Source of the DNA: Lycium barbarum
Taxonomy: Eukaryota; Streptophyta; Magnoliopsida; Solanales; Solanaceae
Length of the DNA stretch: 64,000 bases
Direction: 5' to 3'
Assembly: GCF_019175385.1 (NCBI RefSeq)
Contig: NC_083345.1
Span: 8,347,205-8,411,204, forward strand
The translations under genes and the position numbers were made by a program. Shown in pieces: positions 10,544-20,999 of this stretch. The notes under the pieces are model-generated. The model saw nothing but the letters and a program-made list of their open reading frames with translations, was not told the DNA's origin and made no database searches. Positions within the stretch are counted from its first letter, which is position 1; every line of letters starts with the position of its first letter.

Positions 10544-10568
10544 GGGGGGGGGGGGGGGGGGGGGGGGG
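10544..10568 (+). repeat. Run of 25 consecutive G
   Basis: An uninterrupted G homopolymer of about 25 bases, preceded by TTCTTTTTTCTTT. Such a run can fold as a G-quadruplex and is rare in this AT-rich setting. Its exact length is uncertain because sequencing of homopolymers is error-prone. Confidence 0.9.
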
Positions 10569-10600
10569 CTGCAAGGGCAAAGCTTTGTATGGTATTAATA

Positions 10601-10837
10601 CTCCCTCCGTCCCAATTTATGTGATATAGTTTAACTGGACACAGAGTTTAAGAAAAAATGAAGACTTTGAATCTTGTGGTCTTAAACAAGCCAAAGATAT
10701 TTGTGTGGTTATATATCATCTCGTTAAGCGTAAAAGGTAAAGTTTAAAGTTAAATTGTTTTCAAATAAGAAAATGTATCATTTTTTATGGGACGGACTAA
10801 AGAGGAAAGTGTATCACATAAATTCGGACAGAGGGAG
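10601..10837. mobile_element. Stowaway MITE (Tc1/mariner type)
   Basis: Terminal repeats CTCCCTCCGTCC and GGACAGAGGGAG flank a 237-bp AT-rich body. The element is bordered by TA on both sides (10599-10600 and 10838-10839), the diagnostic Stowaway target duplication. The inner termini also pair (CAATTTATGTGATA with TATCACATAAATTCG). It carries no coding capacity. Confidence 0.93.
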
Positions 10838-10921
10838 TACTAGTTTTATCAATGAACTACCATTCAATTATAGCTCTTTTCTTTGGAACGATCTTGCAGT
10901 TCCTATGGTATGGGAAATGGA

Positions 10922-10970
10922 GATGATGGAGTCGATTCATGAATTTATGATGGAGTCGATTCATGAATTT
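10922..10970. repeat. Two tandem copies of a 23-bp unit
   Basis: ATGATGGAGTCGATTCATGA followed by ATTT occurs twice back to back. This is a simple recent slippage duplication. Confidence 0.85.
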
Positions 10971-11783
10971 TTCTTTCTTTTCATTTTTTGTATTTATTCA
11001 AAGAGTTGAAGGGAGATAGTATATCGAGCTGTTCTCAAGGACCAACTTGATTCTCTTCTCTAGAAATCTCAAATGAGGGAATTTTTGGGAGAGTCGTCAG
11101 CACCAACTGTCATGCCGTTCATGTACGATCTATATTAGATCTGACCAACCGGCCATCCTTAACATCATGTATGTTCCTGACAACCCATCTTTGTCTGAGT
11201 TAGTAGTCTTTTAATAGCAAGTCTCTATCCTCTTCCCATTACTTACCAAAAGTGAACCACCAGTTCAAATACAAGATACGAACATTACTGCTTTGGCAAT
11301 CAGACATCCTAACTTATATCTCTCTGAGCTAAGTGGGGCATGCATGAGTAGTCAAATGCTTCTTTTATTAGTTTCCTGTTATAGCTAGGTCATATGTCGG
11401 ACGTAAACTAGAGATCTCGCCGTAAAGTATATTGTCGCACCTAGAATCCAACTAATTGGGGTATGTTTAAGATTTGGATTTCTAGCTAGACCCCTTCATA
11501 TTAGATTATTTGTATGTATTAACCAACTTTCGGTGGGTTATAATTGAACATTTTTTTGAATGAAAAAGAAAATACTCACATGTTTACGGTAAATGAAAGG
11601 ACAATATTTCTTATTATTTCGAAATTTTCACTCTATTTTTAGTATTTTTTTTCTTCAAGTTATATATTTAATTATATCATCGTTATCTAATCCAATTTCT
11701 TTCTGACTTATTTGAGGAATAAATTAAAGATTTTGTATTCCTTTATATGTCAAAAGTTAAACAACAGATATACCAATCTAACT

Positions 11784-12137
11784 CACTACAAGAAAGTACA
11801 GAAATAGCAACAACTATTTTGGCAGCAAAAGTTATATAGTTGGCAAAATTCAATATTTGACAACGACTTAGTTTTTTTGTTGGCATAGATGATGAATCTT
11901 TTAAAAATGAACTTTTTTTTTGTTGCCAAACAATTTAATTTTGTTGCCATAGTATTGACTATTGTAGCAAAAAGTACATTTGGCAACAACATAAAAGTTG
12001 TTGCAATAATAGCCGATGAAAAAAGTTTATGCAACAATAAAAAAAATATGTTGTTGCCAAAAGTACTTTTTGCAACAATAATCTATCTATGACAACAACA
12101 AAAAAATTTGTTGGCAAATGTCTTCTTTCTTGTAGTG
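11784..12137. mobile_element. CACTA MITE, complete, with target duplication
   Basis: The ends are CACTACAAGAAAG and CTTTCTTGTAGTG, perfect 13-bp inverted repeats starting with the CACTA signature. The 354-bp element is flanked by ACT on each side (11781-11783 and 12138-12140). The inside is filled with TTGTTGCCA and TGGCAACAA motifs in both orientations, which act as subterminal repeats. The whole element can fold on itself. It is non-autonomous and lies about 530 bp beyond the stop codon of the minus-strand ERF. Confidence 0.95.
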
Positions 12138-12668
12138 ACTATTTGAGCGAGTATTTCACATTCTCAACAATGATACCATAACAGTTCCAATGAAATATCA
12201 AGAAATGTAGAAATCGTAGTCAGAAGCAAGTCGTCTCAAATGCTCTATAATCATCAATGGCAGAATCGAGATATTTATCAGGGAGTCAAAAATAGAAAGA
12301 AAAAAAATATATATATCGATATATATATAAAAACATGAAAAAGCAAAGGAAATTCAACATGCAGTATATACATAAAAAAAAAAAAAATTTGACCGATCTA
12401 CATGATTTTATTTCCATTGAAAGGATGTCAATCGACTCCCCTTGGACAAGGGTAGCTTTGGCCTGCCTCATGCTTTCCAAGAAGAGATTAATTGAATGAA
12501 TAAGAAGTTTTAAGAACAGAAATTAACATGTTCGTGATGATTGATAAGCTTAAACTGAACAATAATTACATGAAAACAAAAATTCTTCTTCTAAAACCAA
12601 AGAAGAGTTATAGTTTGATTTATGATAATGAGCATAAAGAAACAAAGATATAAAAAAGTTTATAATAC

Positions 12669-13127
12669 TTAACCATATTTCCTTTTTGTTTTTGGATCTT
12701 CAGCACCAAGAAGCTCTTCAAGAACACTATTATCAAGACACTCAAGCTCAATAATATCTCTAGCTTTACCTGTTGATGATGATGAATTTTCTTTCTCAAA
12801 GCATCCTCTAGGATTAATATTTGTAACATTTGTTGATGAACAATTTGAGTTACGATAATATAAAGGAGGACAAGGGAGCTTATTATAATACTCATTAGGG
12901 AAATTCAAAGTAGCAAGATGTCCTCTTAGCTTAAATGCTGCCTTATCATAAGCCCTAGCCGCTGCCTCAGCCGTGTCGAACGTTCCGAGCCACAGTCGGG
13001 AACCCGGCTTCGCTGGATTACGTATCTCCGCCGCGAATTTCCCCCACGGCCGCCTCCTAACGCCACGGAATTTTACTTCTTCCTTCTCTTGCATGGCAGT
13101 TTTTCCTCTTGAAGAATTTCCCTCCAT
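12669..13127 (-). CDS. Small AP2/ERF transcription factor, subgroup IXc (ERF095-098-like)
   Basis: Single-exon gene for 152 residues. The AP2/ERF DNA-binding domain spans about residues 19-77 ([36 protein letters not shown], then [10 protein letters not shown]). The three-stranded sheet contacts the GCC-box, and the Gly, Arg and Trp contacts are all present. Near the C-terminus, [16 protein letters not shown] (about 125-140) is an EDLL-type activation motif, typical of subgroup IXc. The short length and near absence of an N-terminal region match the Arabidopsis ERF095-098 group. The position after AAEIR that is Asp in most ERF-class domains is Asn here. The start is chosen because it gives the family's usual short leader and follows a TATA box at a sensible distance. 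It is expected to act in the nucleus as an activator of ethylene/jasmonate or defence genes; that is inferred from the family. A decayed paralogue lies at about 16.45 kb and an ERF1-like gene lies 38 kb downstream. Confidence 0.95.
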   Translation of the reverse strand: MEGNSSRGKTAMQEKEEVKFRGVRRRPWGKFAAEIRNPAKPGSRLWLGTFDTAEAAARAYDKAAFKLRGHLATLNFPNEYYNKLPCPPLYYRNSNCSSTNVTNINPRGCFEKENSSSSTGKARDIIELECLDNSVLEELLGAEDPKTKRKYG

Positions 13128-13188
13128 GTTGTTATGTATGTTGAGTTAATATTCTTTTTTTGACATCATAAGAACATAAGGATATCAG

Positions 13189-13196
13189 TTTATATA
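13189..13196 (-). promoter_or_regulatory. TATA box of the small ERF gene
   Basis: TATATAAA on the minus strand, about 62 bases upstream of the ATG. This implies a 5' leader of only about 30-40 bases. No GCC-box or G-box was noticed in the next 150 bases. Confidence 0.6.
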
Positions 13197-13199
13197 GAG

Positions 13200-16100
13200 C
13201 TCTACGGGACACACGGATAGTGACACATAAGATTGTATATAGCAGGACCTCTTTACTTCTCTTTGTTCTTTAACTTTTATGGAATAATATAAGCTTTTTC
13301 AGTCAATTGATTTTTATTTTATCTGTTTTAATTTAGTTTGATTGACCACGAAATTTAAGAATATAAAAACGGCTTTTGGAATTTGTGATCTTAAAACATG
13401 TCATATCATTTTTATAAAGTTGCTTCACTGAGGATTTGTAATCACAATCTAATAATTATGTGATATAGTAATTATAATGACCTACTTGTTCGTCACAACA
13501 TAACTACAGTAAATTTTCAATGGCATGTCTGGTTGCACAAGTGTATAGTTTGATTTTCTTATTTTAAATAAAAACTAATTATAAAAAATTAAGTCAGCTT
13601 TTTACCATATAAATGTGTAAATAAGTTTTAAGGTGTGACATATGTATGTATATACACGAAATATTGAAAAAGAAAAAAAATTGAGATTTAATTGCAAGGT
13701 GACCTTCCAAACATCCCCTAAGGGTAAAATGGAAATGCTGGTAATTGAATAGAAATAGACATTCAATTTTAAACAAACTAAAAAAAAATATCAAGGTAAG
13801 ACACATAAATTAAGAATGAGGGAGTAAGATATTTGGCGTAATTTTGAGGGTAACAAATAAAGGGTTTAAGTTATATATATATATATATGTTGTCAATGTA
13901 AAGATTCTGCACTACTTAGGTTAAAAAGTACTTACAAATAAGTCTTCTTAAAATGCGAGATTTGATGTCTTGATTATATGATCGATTACCTACTACAACG
14001 CATAAGACAATATAATGGTTAAAAATTACTTAAATTTAAGATACGTATATTTAAGATATGTATAAATTAAACTCAAAAATCATTTACCTTTGCATGTAGT
14101 AAGTAAGTTTCTTCAAAATTATGACGAAGTTCAATAGTTCGAGCAGATTCTGATATGTGATATTAAAGAGATATTTAAATTTGCTTTGTACTGCTAAAAC
14201 TTTTTATCCACATAGTGTTTTTGATTGGAATTGTTTTATTCGAAATAGATTTGATTTAAAGACTAATATAGCGATATCAAAATTTTAATAGCTGTTTTAA
14301 TTAATAGTTTTTTATTATTCCAACATACTTAACACTTTAATTTATAAATTAATGTTAGATTATCTTTGTTTAGTGTCAACCTCGAATTTCCGTGATTGTA
14401 TTGTTAAATTTATAGGAGATTGCCTTCACGCAAACATATATTTTTTCTTCATAATTATGGTATTTGGCTTAGTTTACGCTCACCTCAACTAATTGCACGA
14501 AGAAATATATAAGTTAACTACCTGAACTTAGATAAGATTCCTAAATCTTACAAGATCTTACTATGGAGAGATTTGCCTTAGTATGGTTTAAATCTTTTGA
14601 TGAAAATATATTTTATATTATAACTTAATCTGCACATATATTCCTTAGATGTGTAAAAGTCCTATTTATTAAGTATCAATTTTAATTCCAAAGAATTAGA
14701 ATAAAAACTTATGTGAAAAGATTATTTAACGTAGTTGAAATAATTGAATTTGAAATGTCAAGTATAAAAAATTGAATGGAATTCATAATTGTCTCAATTT
14801 AATGAGGCAAGTTTTATATAAATATATAGATGTTTTAAACTATTAATTCTTTTTCATGTTAAAAATATTAAGTACTTAATTGTGTTACACTGTTATAGAA
14901 TTGGAACCAGAAAAGCCAATGCGAATGTCCTCACTATACCTGTGCGGATCCGCTTTAGGGGCCACAAATTCAAAATATAAGAATTTGGTTTTGAGACTAA
15001 ATTATTGTGGGATTATAATTCTGAAATCATAATTTTTAGACGAATTTATACCACTTAAAAGGTGAGATAAAATAATCTCAAATTTATGGGATAAAGTGGA
15101 ATATTAAGTATTAAATTTAAGATTAAATTTATACTGTATTTGTTGACGGCACAGTATAAATTTAATTTCAAATTGAATCATAGATATCTCAATTTATATA
15201 TCCAAACACTCGTTAATTTCTTTTTCGGCTTTATTTGAAAGTGGAATGGTCAAATCGTTCAAGAAAATATGTTCTGTATTTGGTTTTATTGACCTGTTCA
15301 AAAAAATGTCGGAGCCACAATTTAATTGGTTAAAATTACTTTAATTGATACTGAAAATTTAGAACCAAGAGAATTAATAGGGCAAAGTTATCCCGGTATG
15401 GAAATAACGAGAATATGTTTGTACAGATGACATTTGTTTTTCTTTTCCGCTTTTTGTCTAACTGAAAATTGATCACGTAGAAAAAAGAAAAAAAAAAAAA
15501 AAAAAAAAAGGTTCTCGATAAGAATAGAATCTTTTACATTTGCACAAATATTACTACAAGTAAGTTTATCCGTGAATTACCACTCAATTTTCACTCTCGT
15601 TATTCCTAGATTTGGTTCTCTCGAGTAATTCATTTGCGTACGTTAGTACCAATTTTTGGTTCATCATCACTATTGTGGGTGAAAAAGAAGAATAAAATTG
15701 CTCATTAGTTTGATCGAAAATGGAAGATAGATATTATTTTAATCTTTCCACATTATTTAATTGATCCGAATTAGATTATTTGTTTTGCTTTATTACATTA
15801 TACTTCTTTCTAATAGTAGTCTTACCAATGAACTATCATTCAAGTATAGCTCTTTTCTTTGGGTTTGTAACGATCTTGTAGTTCCTACGGGAACGTAACA
15901 ATCTTTAATTAATCCAATTTTTAACTAGTGAACCTTTTTATTTTATCCTGTGATTGAGTGTTCAATCTTTTCATTTCTTTTATTTTAATAAGTTTAATTA
16001 AAATATAAACATGTATGTTTGTGTTAATAATAATGGGTGCTTGAGCACCTATTAGCTAATTCAGTGTTAGTCCCTTGTTGCCTTTACAGGCGCTATGCGG

Positions 16101-16290
16101 CATAAATTTGAATTAGCTAGTGAGTTCTGCCCAGATACCAAATAATAATTATACAAAAAAAATATTAAAAAATAAAGGTATGTAGAAACCAAAATAAAAA
16201 AGCAAACCCTTAAATTAAATGCTCCAACATTATTACTTTATTTGTCTTCAAGAGGATATTAAAATACTAGTAGTAAAAAATTTCGGTAAC
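13200..16290. other. Intergenic DNA between the ERF and its relic
   Basis: No gene is visible. A worn Stowaway-like right terminus (ACACATAAATTAAGAATG then AGGGAGTA) ends near 13825. The stretch 14930-15215 looks like a MITE-type non-coding repeat, but its ends could not be fixed. A run of about 30 A with one G lies near 15482-15510. The rest is AT-rich sequence without recognised features apart from the duplicated blocks described separately. Confidence 0.45.
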
Positions 16291-16297
16291 ATCAATC

Positions 16298-16500
16298 GAC
16301 ATGTAGGTGATGAGTGCATGATGACTCAAACTGAGAAAAATACATAATGGGGAAATATATAATTCTTCTTCTGAAACAAAAGAAGGGTTAAATTATTTCA
16401 AAATGCAAATAAAAAGAAACAGAGAATAATATGGTTTAAAGTTTACTAAACTTAACCATGGGGGTTTTCATCTTTGAGTCTTCACTCTTAAGCCCCAAAA
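16298..16500 (-). pseudogene. Relic of a second small ERF: last codons and 3' flank
   Basis: Reading the minus strand, 16452-16498 gives GLKSEDSKMK and then GGTTAAG, matching the end of the intact gene (LGAEDPKTK ... GGTTAAG). The following 100-150 bases also align with the 3' flank of the intact gene: AATTCTTCTTCTGAAACAAAAG and AAAGAAACAGAG have counterparts at 12581 and 12637. The AP2 domain is absent; sequence beyond 16500 instead matches DNA from upstream of the intact gene (near 14205). A deletion therefore removed nearly the whole coding region and its promoter side. It cannot make an ERF. Confidence 0.7.
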
Positions 16501-16569
16501 ATATTTTGTATATCCAAATAGTGTTTTTTGTGGAATTGTTTTTACTGGAGATATATTAAATATTTAATA

Positions 16570-17458
16570 TGGAAAGCTGCTAAAAGCTAAATTCAGATAC
16601 TTGCAGAAGGGACAAATCAAGTTGAGGCTAGTAATAAAGCTTTTACTTTGTGCCCCAAATTATTTTATGGTGAAATTTAAAATTTTATTTTTGTTTAGAT
16701 AATATTCAAATTTTTGTAGTAAAGGGAAAAGTACAAAATTCTTATAAAAGAAAGATTATAAACAATATTCTAGAATTTTAAATTAAACTACTTATTCATA
16801 TTCGTAAATAAAATTTCTCGCAACAACATCCAAGGTGATGTATTATAAAAAACACATGCCTAACATTTTGTAACTTGAATTAACACTTGTCAATACAAAT
16901 TATAATATTACTATGTAAAGTTGAAAGTTTCTCTGTCTTTTTAAAATACTACATTATAAACATTAAGTATCAAGAAAAGAAGGCTATTGAATTGTAGCCC
17001 CGGGAGCTCGTCGCTATTCGATGCTTAACAATATTGCTGGTATAGTTGTAGCATGTCGTGGGACTGTTGGTATAGTTTTTATGTGTCATTGGGTTGTTGG
17101 TGATGTGATATTAGTCCGTCTTAAACAGGTTAGGCGTTTATCGTAGGGAGTGACTTGTCATAAGTAATTTGGAGATCGCTAAGGTATGTAAGACTATTCT
17201 TACTTTCGCCGCTACGGCAGGACTTTCGTTTATTGTTTGTTTATATGAGCTATAAAGTCTAAAGTTTACGAAAGCATAACAATTACATGTCACAGGTTTC
17301 ATAAGTTGAGTAAGAGATATGTCACATGCTTGTAAGTCGGTACTTAATATGGATGTTCGATTCTTAGGATTAAGCTTTCAAGAATTACTGTTATTGGGAT
17401 TATAGTACTTCACTAAGCTGAATTGTATTGAAATAGTTGTTCTCAGACTCTTATGAGC
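16570..17458. other. Intergenic, no gene recognised
   Basis: AT-rich until about 16980, then a more GC-balanced sequence (GTCGTGGGACTGTTGGTATAG and related phrases) that continues on the far side of the hAT element. It may be part of an old retroelement, but no conserved protein motif or terminus was found. Confidence 0.35.
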
Positions 17459-17466
17459 GTAAGAGC

Positions 17467-18392
17467 TAGGGGTGTCAATGGTTTTCAAAAAATCGACTTA
17501 ACCGGCCGAATCGTACCGTGGAACCGTTTTTTAGGTTTTTTTTTAATAAAACCGATGGTTTTTATATAAATTTATAACCGTACCGAATAATTAGATTGGT
17601 TTTTAATTTTAGAAAAATGAACCGAAAAAAAACCGAACCGTACCGAATACGTTTATTTGTGTAAAATATATTCTATATATTAAATTTAAATATAATAAAA
17701 TATTAAAAATTTCGCCTTGAGTTCGGGATGATGAAAACGACTACAAGCCGGCAACATAATTAACACCTAAAGTTCCTACGCTGAAACCTATTATACTACT
17801 CTTATTGAAATTAAATTAGTTCTATCATCTCAAGTAGTAACTAGCTTGTAAGTTACAAGGCATTCCAACGATCTTGGATAGAAAGCTACAAAGTATTAGA
17901 TGTCTTTCTTATCATATGATTTTAAATTTATCTTATTGGGTATTTAATCTTACTAGACTCTTTTCTTGAGTCCCATCTTGATTGATTTTTTCCCCCTCGT
18001 GCGATCTAAATTATAATTTTTGTCTTTGCTTAACCTTGCTTTACCCTCTCGTAAAATAGTGGGATCGATCTTTATTGTTTTCTTCTTTCATGTTTTCTTG
18101 ATCATCACGCTTTAAATAGTAAAAATGTCTAGAGAATTTTTGCCAAAGTCTTATAAAAGTATGCATGATATCGTGTCTTTAACTTTTACTAGTGACTATA
18201 ACATGTTGCTCTTTTTCTATAAAACAAAAAAAAACGAAAATTAACCAAACTGTACTGATGCCAAAGAGAAACCGAGATGATGGGACCGTTTCGAAAAGTC
18301 TAATTTTGGTTCTATAAAATCAAATAACCGAAAAATTGGCATGACATAAATTTTATAAAATAACTGCCCGAACCGTACCATTGACACCCCTA
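17467..18392. mobile_element. Non-autonomous hAT element with 8-bp target duplication
   Basis: The inverted ends TAGGGGTGTCAATGG and CCATTGACACCCCTA bound a 926-bp element. The 8-bp direct repeat GTAAGAGC is present on both sides (17459-17466 and 18393-18400), as hAT transposases generate. Subterminal sequence carries repeated ACCGAACCGTACCGAA and related AACCG motifs. No transposase reading frame is present. Confidence 0.93.
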
Positions 18393-18639
18393 GTAAGAGC
18401 ATTCAAGTGATGTTGTCAAGTATCATAGACTTTCTATTAGAACAAAGGACGGTCCTGATTTTATTGTTACTGATTTCCTTATGTGTTAGGTCCCAGTAAC
18501 CGAGTCTCTTTGTAAGCATCATGTTCTTATTATTGAAGAGCTTTCCTGTGATATCGTACCTCTTTGGTTACCAAGTCCTTGTAAGTGATCTAGCGTCTAA
18601 TGTTACTAAGTCCACACGTTTCTACAATATTGTTAAAGG

Positions 18640-19420
18640 GATATAGATCGTACTTAAGATGAATGAAGTGAATGGTTTCTAAGTTATTGTTGAGGAGCTT
18701 TAGAGTGTTATATAAGATGAATCATGTGAATAGTTACAGATGTTCGTCAACAGGTTATAGGTCCTATTAATGGGTCCTAGAGTATCATTAATGAATCCTA
18801 TTTGGGTGGAATAAGGTCTGCGTACACTCTACCCTCCCCAGACCCCACGTTGTGGGATTTCACCGGGTTGTTGTTGTTGTTGTATTTAAGGTAAATCACG
18901 TCGATAGTTTTCAGATTATCGATATGTGATTATCATACATTTTGTATTAGTAGCGTTAGTTGTTCGATGATGGATTATAGTTTCTAGTTAAGGTGAATCA
19001 TATCGATCTCTTATGGCTTATCGTTATGGGATTAGAGTATTCTACTTAATTAGGATGAACTATAATGATGGCTTCCAAAGTATCGCTAATGGATGATAGA
19101 GTGTTACGTAGGCTATATCATATGGATAGCTCCAGATGATCGTCATCGGGGTGTAGATCATTACATAAGTTGAATCGTGGCAATAGCTTTTAGATAATCG
19201 TCCTTGGGTTTAACTCTCTACCTAAGGTGAATCGTATCGGCAGTTCCAAAAATGATCGCGATTGGGTTATAGTGTCGTGCTTAGGATGATTGTGTCACTA
19301 GCCTTATATGAATCATATCGTTAGCTTCCACAATTATCATCATTAGGATATAGTACTTTATTTAGGATGAACTGTATCGGAATAGATGTTCCAAGCTTTC
19401 TTAGAGAATAAGATCATTCG
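18640..19420. repeat. Degenerate tandem repeats, unit about 70-75 bp
   Basis: Variants of the series AGGATGAATCATGTGAATAG, TTCCAGATGATCGTC and GGGTTATAG/TAGAGTGTT recur about ten times (for example near 18710, 18960, 19040, 19120, 19200, 19280 and 19350). The copies are well diverged. A SINE (18.8 kb) and a fold-back element (19.56 kb) have inserted into or next to the array. The origin is unknown; such arrays occur in LTR-element untranslated regions and in satellites. Confidence 0.6.
18803..18882 (+). mobile_element. SINE 3' part, Solanaceae SolS/TS type
   Basis: GGAATAAGGTCTGCGTACAC, TCTACCCTCCCCAGACCCCA, CGTTGTGGGATTTCACCGGG and a (TTG)5 tail are the well-known 3' end of nightshade SINEs. 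The tRNA-like head with its A and B boxes is missing, so the copy is 5'-truncated. It is the clearest taxonomic marker in the window. Confidence 0.85.
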
Positions 19421-19563
19421 AGCAATATCTTGAAGTGTCATAGAACTTCTGATCATATAAAGGGTTTCTCTACTCTTATTGTCATTAAGGTTCCATATGG
19501 CAATATAAAGTGCCTTGTTTTGGTCAATGATGATAGACTCCCTTTCATAAGGAGTTTATGTTT

Positions 19564-20374
19564 GAGTCCGGAGCCAAAATGACATATTTTTGCAGTCATT
19601 AGCCCAAAATAGACTGCCTTTTTTTTTATATCACAATGGGTATTTCGTTGGATAACCAACGAAATACCCAACAACACTGTTCCTATGCCTCACTGATAAC
19701 TTGCATTTCGCTACAAGTGTAGCGAAATGCAACAAATATTTTTTTTTTTTTTTTTTTTTTTTTGTATTTCGTGAATTAATTCACGAAATATAATTGATTT
19801 TTTTTTTTTGGATTTCATGAATTAATTCACGAAATATAACTGACTTTTTTTTTTTTGTATTTCGTGAATAAAAAAACGAAATATGGAAAATATAATTTTT
19901 TTTTTTATTTCATCTAAAAACGAAATTGGAAAATATATATGAATTTTTTTTATTTCGTTCATCTAAAAACGAAATTAGAATATATATATATATATATAGG
20001 AAATTATATTATTATTTTTTTTGCATTTCGTGTATTAGAAAACGAAATAGGATAATTTTTTTTTTGTATTTTTGTATTTCGTTTATATAAAAAAATAGGA
20101 AAATAATTTTATTTTCATTTCGGTTATATAAAAACGAAATAGGAATGTATGTATGTATTCCTATTTCGTTTTTATATAACCGAAATGAAAATAAAATTAT
20201 TTTCCTATTTTTTTATATAAACGAAATACAAAAATACAAAAAAACAATTATCCTATTTCGTTTTCTAATACACGAAATGCAAAAAAAATAATAATATAAT
20301 TTCCTATTTCGTTGGCATATCAACGAAATAAAAAAAAAATATTTTATCCGATCTACCAACGAAATGCAAAAAAA

Positions 20375-20448
<74 letters not shown>

Positions 20449-20947
20449 CAATTTCGTTTTTAGATGAACGAAATAAAAAAAAATTCATATATATTTTCCA
20501 ATTTCGTTTTTAGATGAAATAAAAAAAAATATATATTTTCCATATTTCGTTTTTTTATTCACGAAATACAAAAAAAAAAAAAAAAAGTCAAGTTATATTT
20601 CGTGAATTAATTCACGAAATGCAAAAAAAAAAAATCAATTATATTTCGTGAATTAATTCACGAAATACAAAAAAAAATCAATTATATGTCGTGAATTAAT
20701 TCACGAAATATCTAAAAAAAAAAAAACCTATTTCGTTCTAAGATTCACGAAATGCAAAAAAAAAAAATATATATTTGTTGCATTTCGCTACACTTGTAGC
20801 GAAATGCAAGTTATCAGTGAGGCACATGAACAGTGTTGTTGGGTATTTCGTTGGTTATCCAACGAAATACCCATTGTGGTATAAAAAAAAAAGGTAGCCT
20901 ATTTTGGGCTAATGGCTGCAAAAATATGTCATTTTGGCTCCGGACTC
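19564..20947. mobile_element. 1.38-kb fold-back element of nested TTTCGT/ACGAAA palindromes
   Basis: The ends GAGTCCGGAGCC and GGCTCCGGACTC are perfect inverted repeats, and a 10-bp direct repeat GTTTATGTTT flanks the element (19554-19563 and 20948-20957), the size expected for Mutator-like insertion. The two arms are near mirror images over almost the whole length, with the axis at a perfect palindrome around 20142-20161 (GGAATGTATGTATGTATTCC-like). Inside the arms are many small palindromes such as TTTCGTGAATTAATTCACGA and GGTATTTCGTTGGATAACC with its partner. The right arm carries an extra segment with a long AT run and TTCGTTGGCATATCAACGAA. There is no coding capacity; apparent reading frames here are translated AT repeats. 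A transcript would make one very long hairpin. Confidence 0.92.
20379..20446. repeat. (AT)n microsatellite
   Basis: About 33 AT dinucleotides within the right arm of the fold-back element. The left arm has only about eight, so the repeat expanded after the palindrome formed. Confidence 0.95.
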
Positions 20948-20999
20948 GTTTATGTTTTATACGTTAAAGGGAATGTGTCCACAAGTTTACGGTTTCACA

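Larger units (their letters stand above)
10440..16570. repeat. Ancient tandem segmental duplication around the small ERF
   Basis: Two collinear blocks share short, diverged matches in the same order. 10440-10475 matches 15777-15810 (TTTGTTTTGCTTTACTACATT). 10840-10912 matches 15820-15888 (CAATGAACTACCATTCAA, TATAGCTCTTTTCTTTGG, ACGATCTTGCAGTTCCTA). 12520-12720 matches 16298-16500 (ERF 3' flank and C-terminal codons). 14200-14265 matches 16508-16570 (ATCCACATAGTGTTTTT). Block 1 keeps the whole ERF gene; block 2 keeps only its tail. A Stowaway MITE (10601-10837) and a CACTA MITE (11784-12137) are absent from block 2, so both probably inserted in block 1 after the duplication. Confidence 0.7.

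Noticed and set aside
20213..20488. Minus-strand frame rich in Ile-Tyr repeats
   Set aside because: It is a translation of an (AT)n microsatellite inside the fold-back element.
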